Shown here one piece after another: positions 8,162 through 9,806 of a stretch of DNA of 9,806 nucleotides (positions within the stretch are counted from its first letter, which is position 1; each line of letters opens with the position of its first letter). The notes under the pieces are model-generated. The model searched no databases, was not told the origin of the DNA, and saw nothing but the letters and a program-made list of their open reading frames with translations. A program made the translations under genes and the position numbers. Source of the stretch: Candidatus Poribacteria bacterium (GTDB taxonomy: Bacteria; Poribacteria; WGA-4E; UBA9662); NCBI GenBank assembly GCA_002699335.1, contig PACG01000052.1:7731-17536 (forward strand), written 5' to 3'.

Positions 8162-8186
8162 TAGTGCCTAAACTGCCACTTTACCC
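8159..8186 (-). repeat. IS1595-family right terminal inverted repeat
   Basis: Read inward from 8186 on the minus strand the end is GGGTAAAGTGGCAG, followed by GCACTAATG. This mirrors the left end at 7328. Confidence 0.65.
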
Positions 8187-8221
8187 TAATGGCTCTATGT
8201 AAACTCCCTGCTTCACTTCTC

Positions 8222-8356
8222 ATGTCAGACGTATTTATCTATTCTCGTCGTGATATCGACTTTGTTCGTCACCTGTTTGACCAACTAACCGCCCGTGATC
8301 GTGAAGCCTGGGCCAATTGGCAGGATATTCCACCCACTGCTGATTGGTTACTTTGA
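8222..8356 (+). pseudogene. TIR-domain protein, N-terminal stump
   Basis: Forty-four codons from ATG 8222 read MSDVFIYSRRDIDFV...WANWQDIPPTADWL before TGA 8354-8356. This is the start of a bacterial TIR domain: beta-strand A (normally DVFISYSR, here one residue short), helix A (RRDIDFVRHLFDQL), and the WxDIPPTADW segment seen in TIR proteins that often carry WD40 or NTPase parts. The catalytic Glu region of NAD-consuming TIR domains and all downstream domains are absent; following bases show no continuation in any frame. TIR domains act as NAD-cleaving or signalling modules, but this remnant cannot. The ribosome binding site is poor. It lies 35 bases beyond the IS1595 right end; whether that insertion caused the loss is unclear, since the missing part is on the far side. 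Confidence 0.7.
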
Positions 8357-8479
8357 CACTGGTATGTTTACAGTGGTGGAGATGCCATTAGCCAGTAAAT
8401 CACATGATCCTAAGCTAATTAGAATTCTTTATTGTGCCAACCTCGTGTTTTCTCCACTAAAAGGGGATTGACACATTCC
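8357..8479. other. Short gap with no recognisable feature
   Basis: This AT-rich stretch after the truncated TIR frame has no open frame that continues the TIR domain and no clear terminator. I see nothing else in it. Confidence 0.4.
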
Positions 8480-8700
8480 TACACCAATATTTTCTTTAAG
8501 TTGCTACAATTATCTCAGGTTACGGTCAAAATCTACGATGTGGCAGGCCGATATTAGTTAAGCTGAAAACAAACGAAGTTATGGGAAAGGGCAACAAGCT
8601 CTAACTTGGAACGGGAAAAATAACAATGGAGAAACTGTACCCACAGGTTTATACATTATTACAGTGACAAACCAAAGTCGTCAATGTTTGGAACCGATAG
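8480..8700 (+). pseudogene. FlgD-like / secretion-type C-terminal immunoglobulin-like domain remnant
   Basis: One frame reads LLQLSQVTVKIYDVAGR, the first strands of the FlgD-like Ig fold found at the C-terminus of many large secreted proteins. After a frame change near 8550-8590 another frame reads ALTWNGKNNNGETVPTG and LYIITVTNQ, the conserved WDGxNxxGxxVPxGxYxY core of the same domain. The intervening strand is scrambled (stop in YxLAEN region). No start codon or signal peptide belongs to it, so it is the tail of a larger secreted protein whose body is missing. In relatives this domain anchors or directs export of surface proteins. Confidence 0.65.
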
Positions 8701-8701
8701 A

Positions 8702-8876
8702 GAATATCACGGTGATGGTTATGACTACTCTCATAGCAATACTTTCCCCTCTGCTTAAGTAGATGCAAATGGGTGAGTGGGGCGATTTAACTATCCTTTT
8801 GCACGTGGCGTTCCGTGACTTTTTCAACCCTCCGAAGAGCGACGAAGGAGTGTCCTTTACCATTGTCGGTGAGTAA
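8702..8876 (+). pseudogene. Possible SUMF1 (formylglycine-generating enzyme-like) domain remnant with internal deletion
   Basis: The frame from 8702 reads EYHGDGYDYSHSNTFPSA, a stop, then VDANG, resembling the DGYxxTxPVGSFxxNxxGL segment of SUMF1 domains. A second frame downstream ends HVAFRDFFNPPKSDEGVSF and TIVGE at TAA 8874-8876, resembling the RVAxRxxxxPxxxxxxxGFRIV C-terminus of the same domain. The GNVWEWxxD core that should lie between them is missing, so either about 40 residues were deleted or the resemblance is coincidental. No start is visible. The match rests on short motifs in two frames. Confidence 0.4.
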
Positions 8877-8915
8877 AACTTGGGCTTTTCAGTCCACATA
8901 AATAATAGAGAAAAA

Positions 8916-9138
8916 ATGAGATTATTTGTTTGGTTTTTGATATTGGTGTTGGGATGGAGTCCGACCTCAATGGCTTGTATGAGGCTGCATTTATTGGAGA
9001 CATCGAAAAAATTAAATCGTTATTGGCTGATGGAGCAGACGTGAATGGAAAAGGTTGGATGGAGACACACCACTGGCTAATGCGGTTCGTGAAGGGCACA
9101 CCAAAGTAGTCGAACTTCTTCTAGAAGTCATTTCATAA
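8916..9138 (+). pseudogene. Exported ankyrin-repeat protein, frameshifted
   Basis: ATG 8916 opens a signal peptide (MRLFVWFLILVLGWSPTSMA) followed by Cys, which could be a weak lipoprotein site. A frame change near 8965 continues as DLNGLYEAAFIGDIEKI, then KSLLADGADVNGK, a clear ankyrin repeat (helix pair plus the LLxxGADVN turn). A second change near 9060 gives GDTPLANAVREGHTKVVELL, the next repeat, ending at TAA 9136-9138. Two repeats of a short protein are therefore recoverable, about 75 residues in all; small exported ankyrin proteins of this size exist. Ankyrin proteins mediate protein-protein contacts and, in sponge symbionts, have been linked to host interaction. This copy is broken as written. 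Confidence 0.75.
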
Positions 9139-9175
9139 GGTCAGGTTGACCAATACGATGTATTTTATGGCTCAC

Positions 9176-9181
9176 AGGAGG
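9176..9181 (+). promoter_or_regulatory. Ribosome binding site of the IS5-family transposase
   Basis: AGGAGG lies nine bases before ATG 9191, a strong consensus site that supports this start rather than the in-frame upstream ATG at 9158 or ACG at 9146. Confidence 0.65.
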
Positions 9182-9190
9182 TTTAGAGCT

Positions 9191-9806
9191 ATGAGTCATC
9201 GATCGGAAGTATTAAGCCAGGAACAATGGGACACCATCACTCTTCTCCTGCCAGAATTGATGAATCATGCTCCTTCCTGGCGCTCCAATCGCCAGCTGTT
9301 TGAGGGCATTCTTTGGCCCTTACGTTCCGTGCCGGTTGGCCAGATTTACCGGACAGATACCCCCTAGTCAACGTGTGGGCCTCGATGACGTCGTTGGGAA
9401 GAAGACGGGACCTGGTTACGGGTGTAGCGCACGTTGATCGATCTTCTAGATTAACAAGGGTTAATCGACGGTAGCTTCGCTGCGGCCACAAAAGGGGGAC
9501 TGCGGCCGGAAAAACCAAAGGCGGCCAGGGTACGAAGCTGATGGTGGTGGCAGACGGCTAGGTTATTCCTCTCGGAGGCTACCTTTGTTCGGCCTCACCG
9601 GCGGCAGTGACCTTGGTCGAGGCCACATTGGCTTGACTGGAGCCAAAGGCGTCGATCCAGCTTTTGATTGTTGACAAAGCCAATGACAGTCAGTCCTGAC
9701 CTGAATGATGGGCCGATCAACACATTGAGCTGATGGCAACGCATCGAAAAAATAGACAGAAGAGCCAAGCACAAGATGGTCGCCCCCGAGAAGCTAGCGA
9801 AAAGGA
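9191..9806 (+). pseudogene. IS5-family DDE transposase, frameshifted and 3' partial
   Basis: The N-terminal DUF4096-like region reads VLSQEQWDTITLLLPEL and RSNRQLFEGILWPLRS. A frame change near 9330 gives AGWPDLPDRYPP, then RWEEDGTWLRV, TAG 9425-9427 and RTLIDLLD. GLIDGSFAAATKGG carries the first catalytic Asp. A change near 9490 gives GKTKGGQGTKLMVVADG (second Asp), TAG 9559-9561, and IPLGGYLCSASPAAVTLVEA. A last segment reads VDKANDS, QHIELMATHRKNR and QAQDGRPRE up to the window end. Some IS5 subgroups use one programmed frameshift, but the two TAG codons and at least three frame changes point to decay. The third catalytic residue and the right end lie beyond the window, and the left terminal repeat could not be placed. 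Confidence 0.85.

Larger units (their letters stand above)
7328..8186 (-). mobile_element. IS1595-family insertion sequence, decayed
   Basis: Terminal inverted repeats GGGTAAAGT at 7328-7336 and, inverted, at 8178-8186 enclose a minus-strand IS1595-type transposase whose coding limits (8161 to about 7350) lie about 22-25 bases inside each end. Length is about 859 bp. The eight bases on each side (aaataaaa and taatggct) do not match, so any target duplication has been lost. The right end is 35 bases from the start of the TIR-domain fragment. Confidence 0.75.

Noticed and set aside
1..9806. Stop-codon reassignment (UGA read as Trp or Arg) to explain internal TGA codons in conserved proteins
   Set aside because: TAG codons interrupt conserved protein regions equally (1631, 1879, 7589, 9425, 9559), true frame changes are also present, and the two intact genes need no recoding.
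1..9806. CRISPR array, tRNA, rRNA or integrase/att site
   Set aside because: No regularly spaced direct repeats, no tRNA-like cloverleaf that I could recognise by eye, no rRNA sequence and no integrase motif were seen.
9191..9806. A functional IS5 transposase made by programmed frameshifting
   Set aside because: One programmed shift could explain one frame change, but at least three changes and two TAG codons are present.

Overview
The window looks like a decaying stretch of chromosome from a GC-intermediate environmental bacterium, most likely a Candidatus Poribacteria member or similar sponge- or marine-associated lineage. This is inferred from the mix of families: an enolase-superfamily (MR/MLE) sugar-acid enzyme, a secreted parallel beta-helix protein, a creatininase-family hydrolase, a LamG-type secreted protein, a FlgD-like C-terminal domain, a probable SUMF1 remnant, and ankyrin and TIR fragments. 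No rRNA or marker gene is present, so the placement is not proven.

Only two genes read through intact: the creatininase-family hydrolase (2480-3379, minus) and a GT-C-like multi-pass membrane protein (5782-7185, plus). Nearly everything else is recognisable only by joining two or more reading frames, and carries frameshifts, internal TGA/TAG codons or truncations.

Layout. 1-924 (+): MR/MLE pseudogene entering from upstream. 972-2185 (-): secreted right-handed beta-helix pseudogene, convergent with the first. 2480-3379 (-): intact creatininase family. 3588-3806 (+): orphan open frame without a start codon. 3867-4630: IS1-family element of about 764 bp with imperfect terminal inverted repeats and a broken minus-strand transposase. 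4639-4938 (+): C-terminal stump of an IS630-family transposase directly against the IS1 end. 5013-5764 (+): secreted LamG pseudogene with its start and ribosome binding site preserved. 5782-7185 (+): intact membrane protein. 7328-8186: IS1595-family element of about 859 bp with terminal repeats and a broken minus-strand transposase. 8222-8356 (+): N-terminal stump of a TIR-domain protein. 8480-8876 (+): remnants of a FlgD-like domain and probably a SUMF1 domain. 8916-9138 (+): exported ankyrin-repeat pseudogene. 9191-9806 (+): IS5-family transposase, broken and running off the window.

The first third held genes for sugar-acid, polysaccharide and amide turnover. The rest is a landing zone for four unrelated insertion sequence families mixed with remnants of surface or eukaryotic-like proteins. 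I see no new defence or biosynthetic system. The informative signal is selective survival of two genes among decayed neighbours. Sequencing indels could add to the frameshift count and should be excluded first.
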